Below, piece after piece: positions 24,915-33,646 of a stretch of DNA of 64,000 nt (position 1 is its first letter; each line of letters starts with the position of its first letter). Origin of the DNA: CAMDHY01 sp046156265 (GTDB lineage Bacteria; Pseudomonadota; Alphaproteobacteria; Rhizobiales; Segnochrobactraceae). The position numbers and the translations under genes are program-made. Under the pieces are notes generated by a model. That model was given only the letters and a program-made list of their open reading frames with translations, made no database searches and had not been told where the DNA came from. The stretch is taken from assembly GCF_046156265.1 (NCBI RefSeq), contig NZ_JAWDIR010000022.1, positions 372,001 to 436,000 on the forward strand. Reading direction: 5' to 3'.

Positions 24915-26129
24915 TCAGGAGCCCATCTTGCACTCGGCGGCGTAGGGATCGGCGCCGCGCTCCAGCACCAGGCCCTTGGAGACGACGCCCCAGGTGCCGT
25001 CGGCCCCGGCCTCGACGTCGAGGGCGTAGTAGTTGTCGAGCGGCATGTGGTTGGCCCCGAAGACGAGCTTGCCGCGCACGGAGGCGAAGTCGGCCGCCTC
25101 GAGGCCCTTGCGGACGGCATCCCGGTCGGCGAGGTCGCCGCCGGCCGCTTCCACCGCGGACTTGATCAGTGGCAGCACGTCGTAGGCCGCGGCGGCATAG
25201 TTCGACGGCAGGCGCTCGTACTTCTGCTGGAACGCTGCGACGAAGCGCGTGTTCTCTTCGGTTTCGAGCGCCGGATACCAGTAGTCGACGAGGCTCGAGC
25301 CGAGGGCACCGGTGACGTTGCCCTTCTGCAGGTTCGGCAGGGCGATGTTGTCGATGGTATAGACGGTGAAGAGCTTGGTCGTGTCCTTCAACCCGGCCTG
25401 CTCGAACTGTGTCATGAAGGCCGAGGCGCGGCCGGGATAGAAGGCGAAGAGTGCCTCGGCGCCACTCGCGCGCACCTTGGCGAACTCGGCCGAGAAGTCG
25501 AGCTGCGGGTCGTCACCCCACTTCGTGAAGTCCTGGCCGACAACTTCGCCCTTGTAGGTCCGCAGCAGCCCCGCGACGACGTCCTTGCCGGCGGCATAGT
25601 TGGGCGCCATCGTGTAGATCTTCTTGACACCGCGCTTGTTCAGTTCCTCGCCGAGGGCCATCGACATGACGTCGCCCTGGCCGCGCATCGAGAAGAAGTC
25701 GGGGTCGCACAGCTTTCCGGCCATGTCCGAGGGCGCCGCATTGGCGCTGATCAGGAAGGTGTCGGCGTCGAGCGCCGCCCGGCGCGAGGCGAGCAGCACA
25801 TTCGACCAGATGTAGCCGGTGATGAAGTCCACCTCGTCCTGGCGCACCAGCTTTTCCGTCTTCTGGCGGCCGACGACCGGCTTCAGCCCGTCGTCCTCGA
25901 AGATCAGGCGCACCGGCTTGCCGGCGATGGTGCCGCCCATCTCTTCGAGGGCGAGGGTCATCGCGTCCTGGACTTCGCGACCGATGACGGATGCCGGGGT
26001 GGTGAGCGTCGTGACGACGCCGACCTTGATCTCGTCTTCGGCGGCGCCAGCGGGGATGGTGGCCGCGGCCATGACCACGGTGGACACGGCGGCGGTGGCC
26101 GCGAGAAGCGACCGCGAGCGTTTCAGCAT
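24915..26129 (-). CDS. ABC transporter substrate-binding protein, LivK type (aromatic-acid candidate)
   Basis: This 404 aa periplasmic binding protein has a signal peptide (AATAAVSTVVMAAATIPAGAA) and the branched-chain amino-acid binding fold: IKVGVVTTLTTPASVIG, LIFEDDGLKPVVGRQKTEKL, APNYAAGKDVVAG. It is a close paralogue of the binding protein at 31458. It has no adjacent permease or ATPase, so it may feed the Liv-type translocon at 32.7-36.1 kb. Start ATG 26129 follows GGAGG. It heads the unit that continues with the Rieske oxygenase and reductase. Confidence 0.9.
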   Translation of the reverse strand: MLKRSRSLLAATAAVSTVVMAAATIPAGAAEDEIKVGVVTTLTTPASVIGREVQDAMTLALEEMGGTIAGKPVRLIFEDDGLKPVVGRQKTEKLVRQDEVDFITGYIWSNVLLASRRAALDADTFLISANAAPSDMAGKLCDPDFFSMRGQGDVMSMALGEELNKRGVKKIYTMAPNYAAGKDVVAGLLRTYKGEVVGQDFTKWGDDPQLDFSAEFAKVRASGAEALFAFYPGRASAFMTQFEQAGLKDTTKLFTVYTIDNIALPNLQKGNVTGALGSSLVDYWYPALETEENTRFVAAFQQKYERLPSNYAAAAYDVLPLIKSAVEAAGGDLADRDAVRKGLEAADFASVRGKLVFGANHMPLDNYYALDVEAGADGTWGVVSKGLVLERGADPYAAECKMGS

Positions 26130-26268
26130 TGATCCTCCTGGGCGCCGCGACATCGGGCGCCGGCGTGCCGGACGTCTCAGGGCGCCGGCGAGGCGCCCGG
26201 CGCTCGGCCGGCGGGTTCCATCCCGGGTGATTTCTTGGTTTTCGGCCGCCCCCACCCTGGGCTTCTGA

Positions 26269-26299
26269 TATATACCGATTGATCGGTATCTTTTGTCAA
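26269..26299 (-). promoter_or_regulatory. promoter with embedded TetR operator
   Basis: A perfect palindrome ATACCGAT-tg-ATCGGTAT (26272-26289) lies between TTGACA (26294-26299, -35 on the minus strand) and TATATA (26269-26274, -10; spacer 19, or 18 for GTATAT). The site is between the binding-protein gene (-) and the TetR gene (+). A repressor bound here would block the minus-strand promoter and could also autoregulate. Confidence 0.75.
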
Positions 26300-26385
26300 G
26301 AGGCTCGAACCGTTCTGAAATGTCGATCGCGAGCATGCGGCCGGGATGGTTGGGGTTATGATGGTTAGGAAACGGGGACGCGTGC

Positions 26386-27066
26386 GTGCTTGAGGAAAAA
26401 CCGGATCGGCTGCGGCGACGGACGCAGGAGACGCGCAGCCGCGAGACCCGCGAGAAACTGCTCCGCGCCACCATCGACGTGCTGCTCGAGAGCGGCTATG
26501 CCGGCCTGACCACCGCCCTCGTTGACGCCCGCGCCGGCGTGACGAGCGGTGCCCGGGTGCATCACTTCCCCACGAAGGCCGACCTCGTGATCGCGGCCAC
26601 CGCCTATGTCTACGAGCGCTGCGGCGAGCTCGGCCAGCAGCGCGCGGAGGCGGCCAGCTGCTCGCAGGAACCCTTGCGCGACTATGTCGACGACTGCCTG
26701 TCGATCTATTTCGACTGGCCGTTCATCGCCGCCCTCGAGGTCGTCCTCGCCGCGCGCAGCGATCCGGCGCTGTTCGCCAAGATCCACCCGGTGCTGCAGC
26801 GCTTTCACGACGGCATGCGCCGCACCTGGCTCGAGGCGCTGGTGCGGGCCGGCTACGACCGGACACAGACGGAAATCGATCTGCGACTGACGCTCAACCT
26901 CCTGCGCGGCATGGCGACGAACCGCATCTGGCAGAACGATGCCGAGGAATACCGGCGGCTGATCGACGATTGGCTCGGCCGGGTGAAACTCGTCCGCGGC
27001 GGCGATGCGACGACAGCGGCTGTCGCCGGGCCGCGGGCGCCGAAGCGGCCGCGCCGGCGCGCCTGA
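26386..27066 (+). CDS. TetR/AcrR-family transcriptional regulator
   Basis: This 226 aa regulator has an N-terminal TetR helix-turn-helix (ETREKLLRATIDVLLESGYAGLTTALVDARAGVTSGARVHHFPTKADL, about residues 20-68) and a ligand domain with a conserved LNLLRGMA segment. Start is GTG. It is divergent from the binding-protein/VanAB-like unit and presumably acts on the palindrome at 26272-26289. It is convergent with the IclR gene, 15 bp apart. A small aromatic acid or its CoA ester is a likely inducer (inference). Confidence 0.9.
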   Translation: MLEEKPDRLRRRTQETRSRETREKLLRATIDVLLESGYAGLTTALVDARAGVTSGARVHHFPTKADLVIAATAYVYERCGELGQQRAEAASCSQEPLRDYVDDCLSIYFDWPFIAALEVVLAARSDPALFAKIHPVLQRFHDGMRRTWLEALVRAGYDRTQTEIDLRLTLNLLRGMATNRIWQNDAEEYRRLIDDWLGRVKLVRGGDATTAAVAGPRAPKRPRRRA

Positions 27067-27081
27067 CCGCGCGGCGGCCGT

Positions 27082-27966
27082 TCACTCTTCGCAGCGCGGC
27101 ACTGACAACCGGCGGGCGAATGCCGACAGGTGGCGGCGTGCGGCACTGTCGGAGGCGAGGATCGCCTCCTCCGTGCCGATGAGGGTGACGACCACCTCCG
27201 CTTCGCCCTGCCAGTTGGTCACCGGTGCCGCGACGGCGCGCAACCCCGGCACGAACCGGCCGTCGACGCTGGCGAGACGGCGCGCCCGGGTGTCCGAGAT
27301 CAGGGCGGCGATGCTGTCTTCCCGCGGCGACACGTCCGGCCACTCGATCCCCGCCGCGAGCGCACGCTCGATCTCGAGGCGCAGGAGGCTCTCGGTCAGC
27401 CGGCGCGGCAGGAAGGCGAGGAAGACGCGTCCGCTCGCCGAGGTGAGCAGCGGCAGCGTGCTGCCGAGGCCGAGCGAGGTGACGGTGAAGCTCGGCACGC
27501 GCTGCCAGCGCACGACGGTGGCGCCGCGGTTGCCCCACACGGTCAACAGCGAGGTGAGGTCGGTCTCCTGGCTGAGCTCCTCGAGCCCGTCAGCGGCGCG
27601 GTTGACGAAGTCGTTGCGGGCGAGGGCGGCGAGGCCGAACTCGCTCGCAAACGGGCCGAGATCATACCGGCCCGAGCGCTCGCGCTGCACCACGAAGCCG
27701 GCGTGGATGAAGCTTGCGAGGTAGCGGTGCACCTTGCTCGCCGGCATGCCGGCGGCGCGCGCGATGTCGGTGAGCGTCACGGGGCCGGGAAAGCCGGCGA
27801 GCGCCCGCAGGACCGACAGCGCCGCGTCGAGCGACTGGATCCCGCCCCGGGCGTTCGCGTCCCGCGTCTCCTCGCCCTCGTCGACGGCGGTCAGCTCAGC
27901 AGGTCCCGCAGCTCCGGCGGGATCGGGGCGCCGCGTGCCCGTCCGTCCGCGTCGATCAGTGCCCAT
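27082..27966 (-). CDS. IclR-family transcriptional regulator
   Basis: The conserved body has the IclR winged helix (LTDIARAAGMPASKVHRYLASFIHAGFV) and effector domain (LTSASGRVFLAFLP, GLRAVAAPVTNWQGE). No ATG/GTG/TTG lies between the thioesterase stop and the conserved start GGIQSLDAALSVL, so the nearest standard start is ATG 27966 inside the thioesterase gene, giving 294 aa and a 76-bp overlap. IclR proteins often control aromatic-acid catabolism. It probably acts on the palindromes in front of the thioesterase and the divergent FAD monooxygenase gene. Confidence 0.85.
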   Translation of the reverse strand: MGTDRRGRTGTRRPDPAGAAGPAELTAVDEGEETRDANARGGIQSLDAALSVLRALAGFPGPVTLTDIARAAGMPASKVHRYLASFIHAGFVVQRERSGRYDLGPFASEFGLAALARNDFVNRAADGLEELSQETDLTSLLTVWGNRGATVVRWQRVPSFTVTSLGLGSTLPLLTSASGRVFLAFLPRRLTESLLRLEIERALAAGIEWPDVSPREDSIAALISDTRARRLASVDGRFVPGLRAVAAPVTNWQGEAEVVVTLIGTEEAILASDSAARRHLSAFARRLSVPRCEE

Positions 27967-28289
27967 GCCCGAACCTCGAAGGCCTCGGCGACGAGATCGC
28001 CGTCGCGGCTCACCCGATAGCACAGCTTGAACCGCCTCTCCTCCCACTCGACGACCTCGGCGCTGATCGCGAGCTCGTCGTCATAGCGCGACGGTCGACG
28101 AAAGGTGGCGCCGACGTCGACCAAGGGCGTCACCCCACCGAAGCGGCGGGTGAGCTCGCGCTGGCTCAGCCCGCGGCTGCGCAGGAGGCGCTGGAAGGTG
28201 CAGTCCAGCCAGTAGAAGTAGTTGGGATAAAAGACGATTCCGGCTTCGTCGCAATCCCCCCACTCCACCGTCAGGCGGTTCTCGAACAT
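27891..28289 (-). CDS. 4-hydroxybenzoyl-CoA-type hotdog thioesterase
   Basis: This 132 aa hotdog-fold protein starts MFENRLTVEWGDCDEAGIVFYPNYFYWLD; the Asp in DCDEAGIVFYPNYF is the catalytic residue of the 4-hydroxybenzoyl-CoA thioesterase family. It should hydrolyse an aromatic acyl-CoA. Next to a CoA ligase and an FAD monooxygenase, gentisyl-CoA is the obvious candidate. The second of two nearby ATGs (28289) is chosen because GGGAGG lies 6 nt upstream. Confidence 0.88.
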   Translation of the reverse strand: MFENRLTVEWGDCDEAGIVFYPNYFYWLDCTFQRLLRSRGLSQRELTRRFGGVTPLVDVGATFRRPSRYDDELAISAEVVEWEERRFKLCYRVSRDGDLVAEAFEVRAWALIDADGRARGAPIPPELRDLLS

Positions 28290-28328
28290 CCTCATCCTCC
28301 CGGTTGCGCCGCTTCCGTGCGGATAGTT

Positions 28329-28363
28329 ATTGCGTATCGCGCAATGATTTGTATCATACGCAA
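28329..28363. promoter_or_regulatory. overlapping palindromes, probable IclR operator
   Basis: Between the divergent thioesterase (-) and monooxygenase (+) genes lie ATTGCG-tatcg-CGCAAT (28329-28345) and a larger inverted repeat TTGCGTAT ... ATACGCAA (28330-28337 and 28356-28363, 18-bp spacer). The pocket is AT-rich against a GC-rich background and sits where both promoters must be. Binding by the adjacent IclR protein is inferred. Confidence 0.6.
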
Positions 28364-28435
28364 AAGTCGCATCCATGGTCAGGCCACCGAAACCGGCCGG
28401 CAACGTGGGGCAGAGGAAGCATCAGGAGGCGCCCC

Positions 28436-29575
28436 ATGCGCATCGCGGTTCTCGGCGGCGGTCCCGCCGGGCTCTACTTCGCCTATCTTTGGAAGCGTCG
28501 GCATCCCGAGGCCGAGGTGGTGCTGTTCGAGCAGAACGCCGCCGGGTCGACCTTCGGCTTCGGCGTCGTGTTCTCCGACCGCGCCCTCGACTTCCTGCGC
28601 CTCGACGATCCCGACACCGCCGACCTCATCGCCGCGGACATGGAGAGCTGGCGCGACATGACGCTCGTCCACCGCGGCGAGACCGTCACCATCGACGGCG
28701 TCGGCTTCTCTGCGATCGGCCGGCTGCACCTGCTGCAGCTGCTGCAGAGCCGGCTCGCCACCGTCGGGGTGGTGCCGCGCTTTTCGACACCGCTGCAGTC
28801 GCTGGACGGCCTCAAAGACTTCGACCTCATCGTCGCCGCCGATGGCGTCAATTCGCTGGTCCGGCGCAGCTTCGAGGGCGACTTCGGCACCTCCGTCAGC
28901 TACCTCGACAACAAGTTCGTCTGGTTCGGCACGACGAAGCGCTTCGAAACGCTGACGCAGACCTTCGTCGAGAGCCCGGACGGCACCTTCAACGCGCACC
29001 ACTACCGCTATGCGCCGGGGATGAGCACCTTCATCGTCGAGTGCGACCGTGCCACCTGGCTGGGTGCCGGCTTCGACCATCTCGATCCCGAGGCAGCGCG
29101 CTCGCGCTGCGAAGCCGTCTTTGCCGAAGTCCTCGACGGCCACCCGCTCGTCGCCAACAAGTCGACCTGGCGCAATTTCCCCTGGATCTGGAACGAGCGC
29201 TGGTCGCACCGCAACATGGTGCTGGTCGGCGACGCCCTCCGGACCGCGCACTATTCGATCGGCTCCGGCACGCGGCTCGCCCTCGAGGATGTCATCGCCC
29301 TCGTGAAGGCCCTCGACGAGAGCCCGGGCGACGTCAGGGCCGGGCTCGAGCGCTACGAGGCGGAGCGGCGGCCGGTGGTGGAGAAGCTCGTCCGCGCCGC
29401 CCGCACTTCGGCCGACTGGTACGAGCACTTCCCGGCGCACATGCGGCTTTCGCCGATCGATCTCGCCCGCAGCTACATCACCCGCTCGGGCCGCATCGAC
29501 GACCAGCGGCTCCGGCAGATGTCACCCGGGTTCATGGCCCGCTACGACGCGGAACGCCCCGTCGCCGCCGCCTGA
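28436..29575 (+). CDS. FAD-dependent aromatic-CoA monooxygenase (salicylyl-CoA 5-hydroxylase-like)
   Basis: This 379 aa flavoprotein has IAVLGGGPAGLYFAYLWKRRHP at its N-terminus, the FGFGVVFSDRALDFL region, VAADGVNSLVRR and MVLVGDALRTAHYSIGSGT near the C-terminal FAD site. The pattern fits the monooxygenases that act on aromatic CoA esters: salicylyl-CoA 5-hydroxylase and the N-terminal half of 2-aminobenzoyl-CoA monooxygenase/reductase. With the ligase and thioesterase next door and a gentisate operon nearby, it should make gentisyl-CoA from salicylyl-CoA or 3-hydroxybenzoyl-CoA. The exact substrate is not readable. Confidence 0.82.
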   Translation: MRIAVLGGGPAGLYFAYLWKRRHPEAEVVLFEQNAAGSTFGFGVVFSDRALDFLRLDDPDTADLIAADMESWRDMTLVHRGETVTIDGVGFSAIGRLHLLQLLQSRLATVGVVPRFSTPLQSLDGLKDFDLIVAADGVNSLVRRSFEGDFGTSVSYLDNKFVWFGTTKRFETLTQTFVESPDGTFNAHHYRYAPGMSTFIVECDRATWLGAGFDHLDPEAARSRCEAVFAEVLDGHPLVANKSTWRNFPWIWNERWSHRNMVLVGDALRTAHYSIGSGTRLALEDVIALVKALDESPGDVRAGLERYEAERRPVVEKLVRAARTSADWYEHFPAHMRLSPIDLARSYITRSGRIDDQRLRQMSPGFMARYDAERPVAAA

Positions 29576-29675
29576 CGATCGTCGTCGGCCAGACGCGCCG
29601 TCGGCGAGCAGTCGTCCTCACGAGCACCCGTCTTCGACAAGAAAACGCCTTCGAACAGAGAGGGATAGAGACGCG

Positions 29676-31346
29676 ATGACGATCGACATCGTCGCCGAGG
29701 CGGCGGCGCCGGCCGGGGCGATCCGCGATGCGGTGCCCCGCGACTGTCCGGGCGCGCGCGAGATCGGGTTCTCGGTTCCGGAGCGCTACAACGCGAGCGC
29801 CATCCTGTTCGACAACCTCGACCGCGGCCGCGGCGACCGGACGGCCGTCGTCGGACCGGGGGGCGAGCGCACCTATGCCGAACTCGCCGCCGATGCCTGC
29901 CGGTTCGGCCACGCTCTGCTGTCGCTCGGCGCCGGCCCCGGCGACCGGATCGTGCTCTTCCTCGACGATACGCCCGTCTATCCCGCCGCCGTCTTCGGCG
30001 CGCTCCGCATCGGGGCGGTGCCGATCCTCGTCAACACGCTGACGCCGCCCGATCTGCTGCGCTTCTACCTGCAGGACTCCGGCGCCCGCATCGCCGTGAC
30101 GGACGCCACCTTCGCCGCCCACTTCGGTGCCGCGACCACGGAGGGCACCGACCTCGCCAAAATCCTCGTCGCCAACGGTCCCTGCCCCGCCGACCTCGCC
30201 GGCGCCGAGGCGCTCTCCGACCGGACGGCGGCCCATCCGTCGACGCTTGCCCCCGCCGACACCCACCGGGACGACATGGCGTTCTGGATGTACTCCTCCG
30301 GCAGCACCGGCCGGCCAAAGGGCATCGTCCACCTCCACCACGACATGGCCTACACCGTCGCCTCCTACGCCGAGACGATCCTGCGGCTCGGGGAAGACGA
30401 CGTCTGCTTCTCCGTGCCGAAGATCTTCTTCGCCTATGGCTTCGGAAACGCGATCACCTTCCCCTACGCCGCGGGTGCCGCGACCCTGCTGTTGCCGGGA
30501 CAGCCGCGACCGGCCGCCGTCTTCGACGCCATCGCCCGCTTCAAGCCGACGGTGCTGTTCGGGCTGCCGACGCTCTACACCGCGCTGACGAAGTCGGCCG
30601 AGGCGGCGACGGCGGAGCTCTCGTCGCTGCGGCTCGCCGTCTCGGCCGCCGAGATCCTCTCGGCCGACGTCTTCAACGCCTGGAAGGCGATGACCGGGCT
30701 CGAGATCGTCGAGGGCCTCGGCTCGACCGAGGTGCTGCACATCTATCTGTCGAACACGGTCGACGCCAAGAAGCTCGGCGCCGCCGGGCGGCGCGTGCCC
30801 GGCTACGAGATCGCGCTGCGCGACCCGGCCGGCGCCGCCGTCGCCGACGGCGAGGAGGGCATCCTCTGGGTGCGCGGAGATTCCAACGCGCCGACCTACT
30901 GGAACCGTCCCGACAAGACCGCCGAGACGATGCGCGAGGACGGCTGGATCTACACCGGCGACCGCTTCGTGCGCGATGAGGACGGCTTCTACTTCTTCCG
31001 CGGCCGCGCCGACGACCTCGTCAAGGTGTCCGGCCAGTGGGTCTATCCGCTCGAGGTCGAGCTCTGTCTCGCCGAGCACCCGGCGGTGAAGGAATGCGCC
31101 GTCGCCGCGATCGAGCTTCCCGACCGCCGCACCACCCTGAAGGCAGTCGTCGTGCTGCGGCAGCCCGGTGCCGACCCCGGCGAATTGACCCGCCTCCTGC
31201 AGGACTACGTCAAGACGATGCTGCTTCCCCACAAATATCCGCGGATCGTCACCTTCGTCGACGACCTGCCGAAGACCGGCACCGGCAAGGTCGACCGCCA
31301 GGCGATCCTGAAGATGCCGGTCGTACTATCAGGAGATGCGGCGTGA
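29676..31346 (+). CDS. benzoate-CoA ligase family enzyme (hydroxybenzoate/salicylate-CoA ligase candidate)
   Basis: This 556 aa member of the ANL superfamily has the AMP-binding loop YSSGSTGRPKG, the motif GLGSTEVLHIYLSN, WIYTGDRF, and the C-terminal catalytic Lys in PKTGTGKVDRQAIL. The N-terminal FSVPERYNASAILFDNLDRG and the central FAYGFGNAITFPYAAG are typical of benzoate/4-hydroxybenzoate/2-aminobenzoate-CoA ligases. It activates an aromatic acid with ATP and CoA. It follows the monooxygenase by 100 bp and precedes a Liv-type transporter, so uptake and activation are coupled. Confidence 0.9.
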   Translation: MTIDIVAEAAAPAGAIRDAVPRDCPGAREIGFSVPERYNASAILFDNLDRGRGDRTAVVGPGGERTYAELAADACRFGHALLSLGAGPGDRIVLFLDDTPVYPAAVFGALRIGAVPILVNTLTPPDLLRFYLQDSGARIAVTDATFAAHFGAATTEGTDLAKILVANGPCPADLAGAEALSDRTAAHPSTLAPADTHRDDMAFWMYSSGSTGRPKGIVHLHHDMAYTVASYAETILRLGEDDVCFSVPKIFFAYGFGNAITFPYAAGAATLLLPGQPRPAAVFDAIARFKPTVLFGLPTLYTALTKSAEAATAELSSLRLAVSAAEILSADVFNAWKAMTGLEIVEGLGSTEVLHIYLSNTVDAKKLGAAGRRVPGYEIALRDPAGAAVADGEEGILWVRGDSNAPTYWNRPDKTAETMREDGWIYTGDRFVRDEDGFYFFRGRADDLVKVSGQWVYPLEVELCLAEHPAVKECAVAAIELPDRRTTLKAVVVLRQPGADPGELTRLLQDYVKTMLLPHKYPRIVTFVDDLPKTGTGKVDRQAILKMPVVLSGDAA

Positions 31347-31457
31347 ACATCCAGGCGCCGGCCTCGGCCCTGCGCCCTCGCCTTCGCGAAATCTGACACC
31401 TTGAGAACCGCCCTCTGAACGGCGGCGCCCAAAACCCCACCAGACGGAGGAACAGCC

Positions 31458-32645
31458 ATGAAGCGCACCCTCATCGCCGCCTCGCTGGCGGCGCTGGCCG
31501 CAAGCCCGGCTTTCGCCGGAGATACCGTCAAGATCGGCCTCGTCACCACCCTCACCACCCCTTCGGCGGTGATCGGCCAGGACGTCGTCGACGCGGTGAA
31601 CCTCGCGGTCGAGCACGTCGGCGGCACCATCGCCGGCAAGCCGATCGAGCTCGTCATCGAGGACGACGGCACCAAGCCCGAGCTCGGCAAGCAGAAGGCC
31701 GAGAAGCTCCTCAACCAGGACGAGGTCGACATCATCGCCGGCTTCAACTGGTCGAACGTGCTTCTGGCGGCGCGGCGGCCGATCCTCGATTCCGGCAAGA
31801 TCTTCATCTCGACGAACGCCGGCCCGTCGGACATCGCCGGCAAGCTCTGCAACGAGAACTTCTTCTCGGTGCGCGGCCAGAACGACATGGTGCCGATGGC
31901 CCTCGGCGAGGTGATGAACAAGGACGGCGTCAAGAAGCTCTACGCGATGGCCCCGAACTACGCCGCCGGCAAGGACATGGTCGCCGGCGTCGAGCGCACC
32001 TTCGCGGGTGAGATGGTCGGCCGGGACTTCACCAAATGGGGCGAAGATCCGCAGCTCGACTTCTCGGCCGAGCTCGCCAAGGCGCGGGCGAGCGGCGCCG
32101 ACGCGATCTTCGTCTTCTATCCCGGCCGGGCCGCCGCCGCCTTCACCCGCCAATACGACCAGGCGGGACTGTCGGGCGAGGTGAAGCTCTACAGCGTCTA
32201 CACCGTCGACCAGCTGTCCTTGCCCCGCCTCCAGGAAGCGGGTGTCAACAGCGTCATCGGCACCGAGGCAGCCGACTACTGGTCGCCCGATCTCGACAAC
32301 CCGACGAACAAGCGCTTCGTCGCCGACTTCGAGAAGAAGTACGGCCGCCTGCCGTCGAACTACGCCGCCGCCGCCTACGACCTCATCCCCTACATCAAGG
32401 CCGCCGTCGAGCAGTCGGGCGGCGACGTCGCCGATACCGCCAAGGTGCGGACGATGCTGAAGGCGGCGAACTACGATTCGGTGCGCGGCCGCTACAGCCT
32501 CGGCGCCAACAACTTCCCGATCGACCGCTACTACGCCCAGCAAGTGGTCGTCGACGCGGCCGGCCGCTGGACGCTGAAGGCGGGCGAGGTCGTGCTCGAG
32601 AACACCCCCGATCCCTATGTCGGCGACTGCAAGCTCTCGGGCTGA
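31458..32645 (+). CDS. ABC transporter substrate-binding protein, LivK type (aromatic-acid candidate)
   Basis: This 395 aa periplasmic protein has a short signal peptide (TLIAASLAALAASPAFA) and is very similar throughout to the binding protein at 24915: DTVKIGLVTTLTTPSAVIG, VIEDDGTKPELGKQKAEKLL, MAPNYAAGKDMVAGVE, FTKWGEDPQLDFSAELAK. Start follows ACGGAGG. It is immediately followed by permease and ATPase genes. By operon context it delivers an aromatic acid rather than an amino acid. Confidence 0.92.
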   Translation: MKRTLIAASLAALAASPAFAGDTVKIGLVTTLTTPSAVIGQDVVDAVNLAVEHVGGTIAGKPIELVIEDDGTKPELGKQKAEKLLNQDEVDIIAGFNWSNVLLAARRPILDSGKIFISTNAGPSDIAGKLCNENFFSVRGQNDMVPMALGEVMNKDGVKKLYAMAPNYAAGKDMVAGVERTFAGEMVGRDFTKWGEDPQLDFSAELAKARASGADAIFVFYPGRAAAAFTRQYDQAGLSGEVKLYSVYTVDQLSLPRLQEAGVNSVIGTEAADYWSPDLDNPTNKRFVADFEKKYGRLPSNYAAAAYDLIPYIKAAVEQSGGDVADTAKVRTMLKAANYDSVRGRYSLGANNFPIDRYYAQQVVVDAAGRWTLKAGEVVLENTPDPYVGDCKLSG

Positions 32646-32725
32646 GCAGCCGACCGGGCGCGGCCGCGCGGCGCCCGCGCCGCGCCCATGAACCCGTTCT
32701 CGAAATTCGCCGCCGGGACGTTCCG

Positions 32726-33646
32726 ATGGATCTCATCCTCTTCGCCAACCAGGTCCTGAACGGGCTGCAGCTCGGGCTGATCCTGTTCCTGCTCGCCGCG
32801 GGCCTGTCGCTCGTCTTCGGCATCATGAACTTCATCAACATCGCCCACGGCGCCTTCTACATGGTCGCCGCCTATGTCTCGGCGACGGTGGCGATCGAGA
32901 CCGGCTCCTTCCTGCTCGGGCTCCTCGCCGGACTGCCGGCGGCGTTCATCGTCGGGCTGGCGGTCGAATGGGCCGTCGCCGGCCGCCTCTACGCCCGCGA
33001 CCATCTCGACCAGGTGCTCGCCACCTTCGGCCTGATCCTCTGCTTCGACACGGCCGTGAAGTATCTGTGGGGGCCGGAGGGGCTCTCGGTGCCGCTCCCC
33101 GAGATGTTGTCGGGCCAGGTCGGTTTCGGCGGCATCGTGCTGCCGGCCTACCGGTTGTTCGTCGTCGCCGTCGGACTGGCGGTCGCCGCAATCCTCTGGG
33201 CGGTCATCTCGTTCACCCGCGCCGGCATGCTGGTCCGCGCGGCGGCCTCGAACGAGCCGATGGCGCGGGCGCTCGGCGTCGAGACGCGGCTCGTCTTCGC
33301 CCTCGTCTTCGGCATCGGCGCGGTGCTCGCGGGCCTCGCCGGCATGCTCGTCGCCCCGGTCACCGGCACCTCGATCGGAATGGGCAACCAGATCGTCATC
33401 CTCGCCCTCGTCGTCATCATCGTCGGCGGCGTCGGCTCCATCCGCGGCGCCTTCATCGCGGCGCTCGGCGTCGGCCTCGTCGACACCCTCGGCCGGGCCT
33501 ACCTGCCGACGGCCCTCGGCGCGCTGGTCTCGCCGAGCTTCGCCTCCGCCGCGGGCCCCGCGCTCGCGTCGATCCTCATCTACCTCACGATGACCGTCGT
33601 CCTCGTCTTCCGTCCCGCGGGCCTGTTCCCGCCGGCGACGCGATGA
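32726..33646 (+). CDS. livH: Liv-type ABC transporter permease 1
   Basis: This 306 aa inner-membrane permease has about eight hydrophobic segments and the LivH signatures GLSLVFGIMNFINIAHGAFYM near the N-terminus and NEPMARALGVETR as the cytoplasmic coupling loop. It forms the translocation path with the next gene product, whose start overlaps its stop. Only the family is assigned; leucine transport is not implied. Confidence 0.93.
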   Translation: MDLILFANQVLNGLQLGLILFLLAAGLSLVFGIMNFINIAHGAFYMVAAYVSATVAIETGSFLLGLLAGLPAAFIVGLAVEWAVAGRLYARDHLDQVLATFGLILCFDTAVKYLWGPEGLSVPLPEMLSGQVGFGGIVLPAYRLFVVAVGLAVAAILWAVISFTRAGMLVRAAASNEPMARALGVETRLVFALVFGIGAVLAGLAGMLVAPVTGTSIGMGNQIVILALVVIIVGGVGSIRGAFIAALGVGLVDTLGRAYLPTALGALVSPSFASAAGPALASILIYLTMTVVLVFRPAGLFPPATR

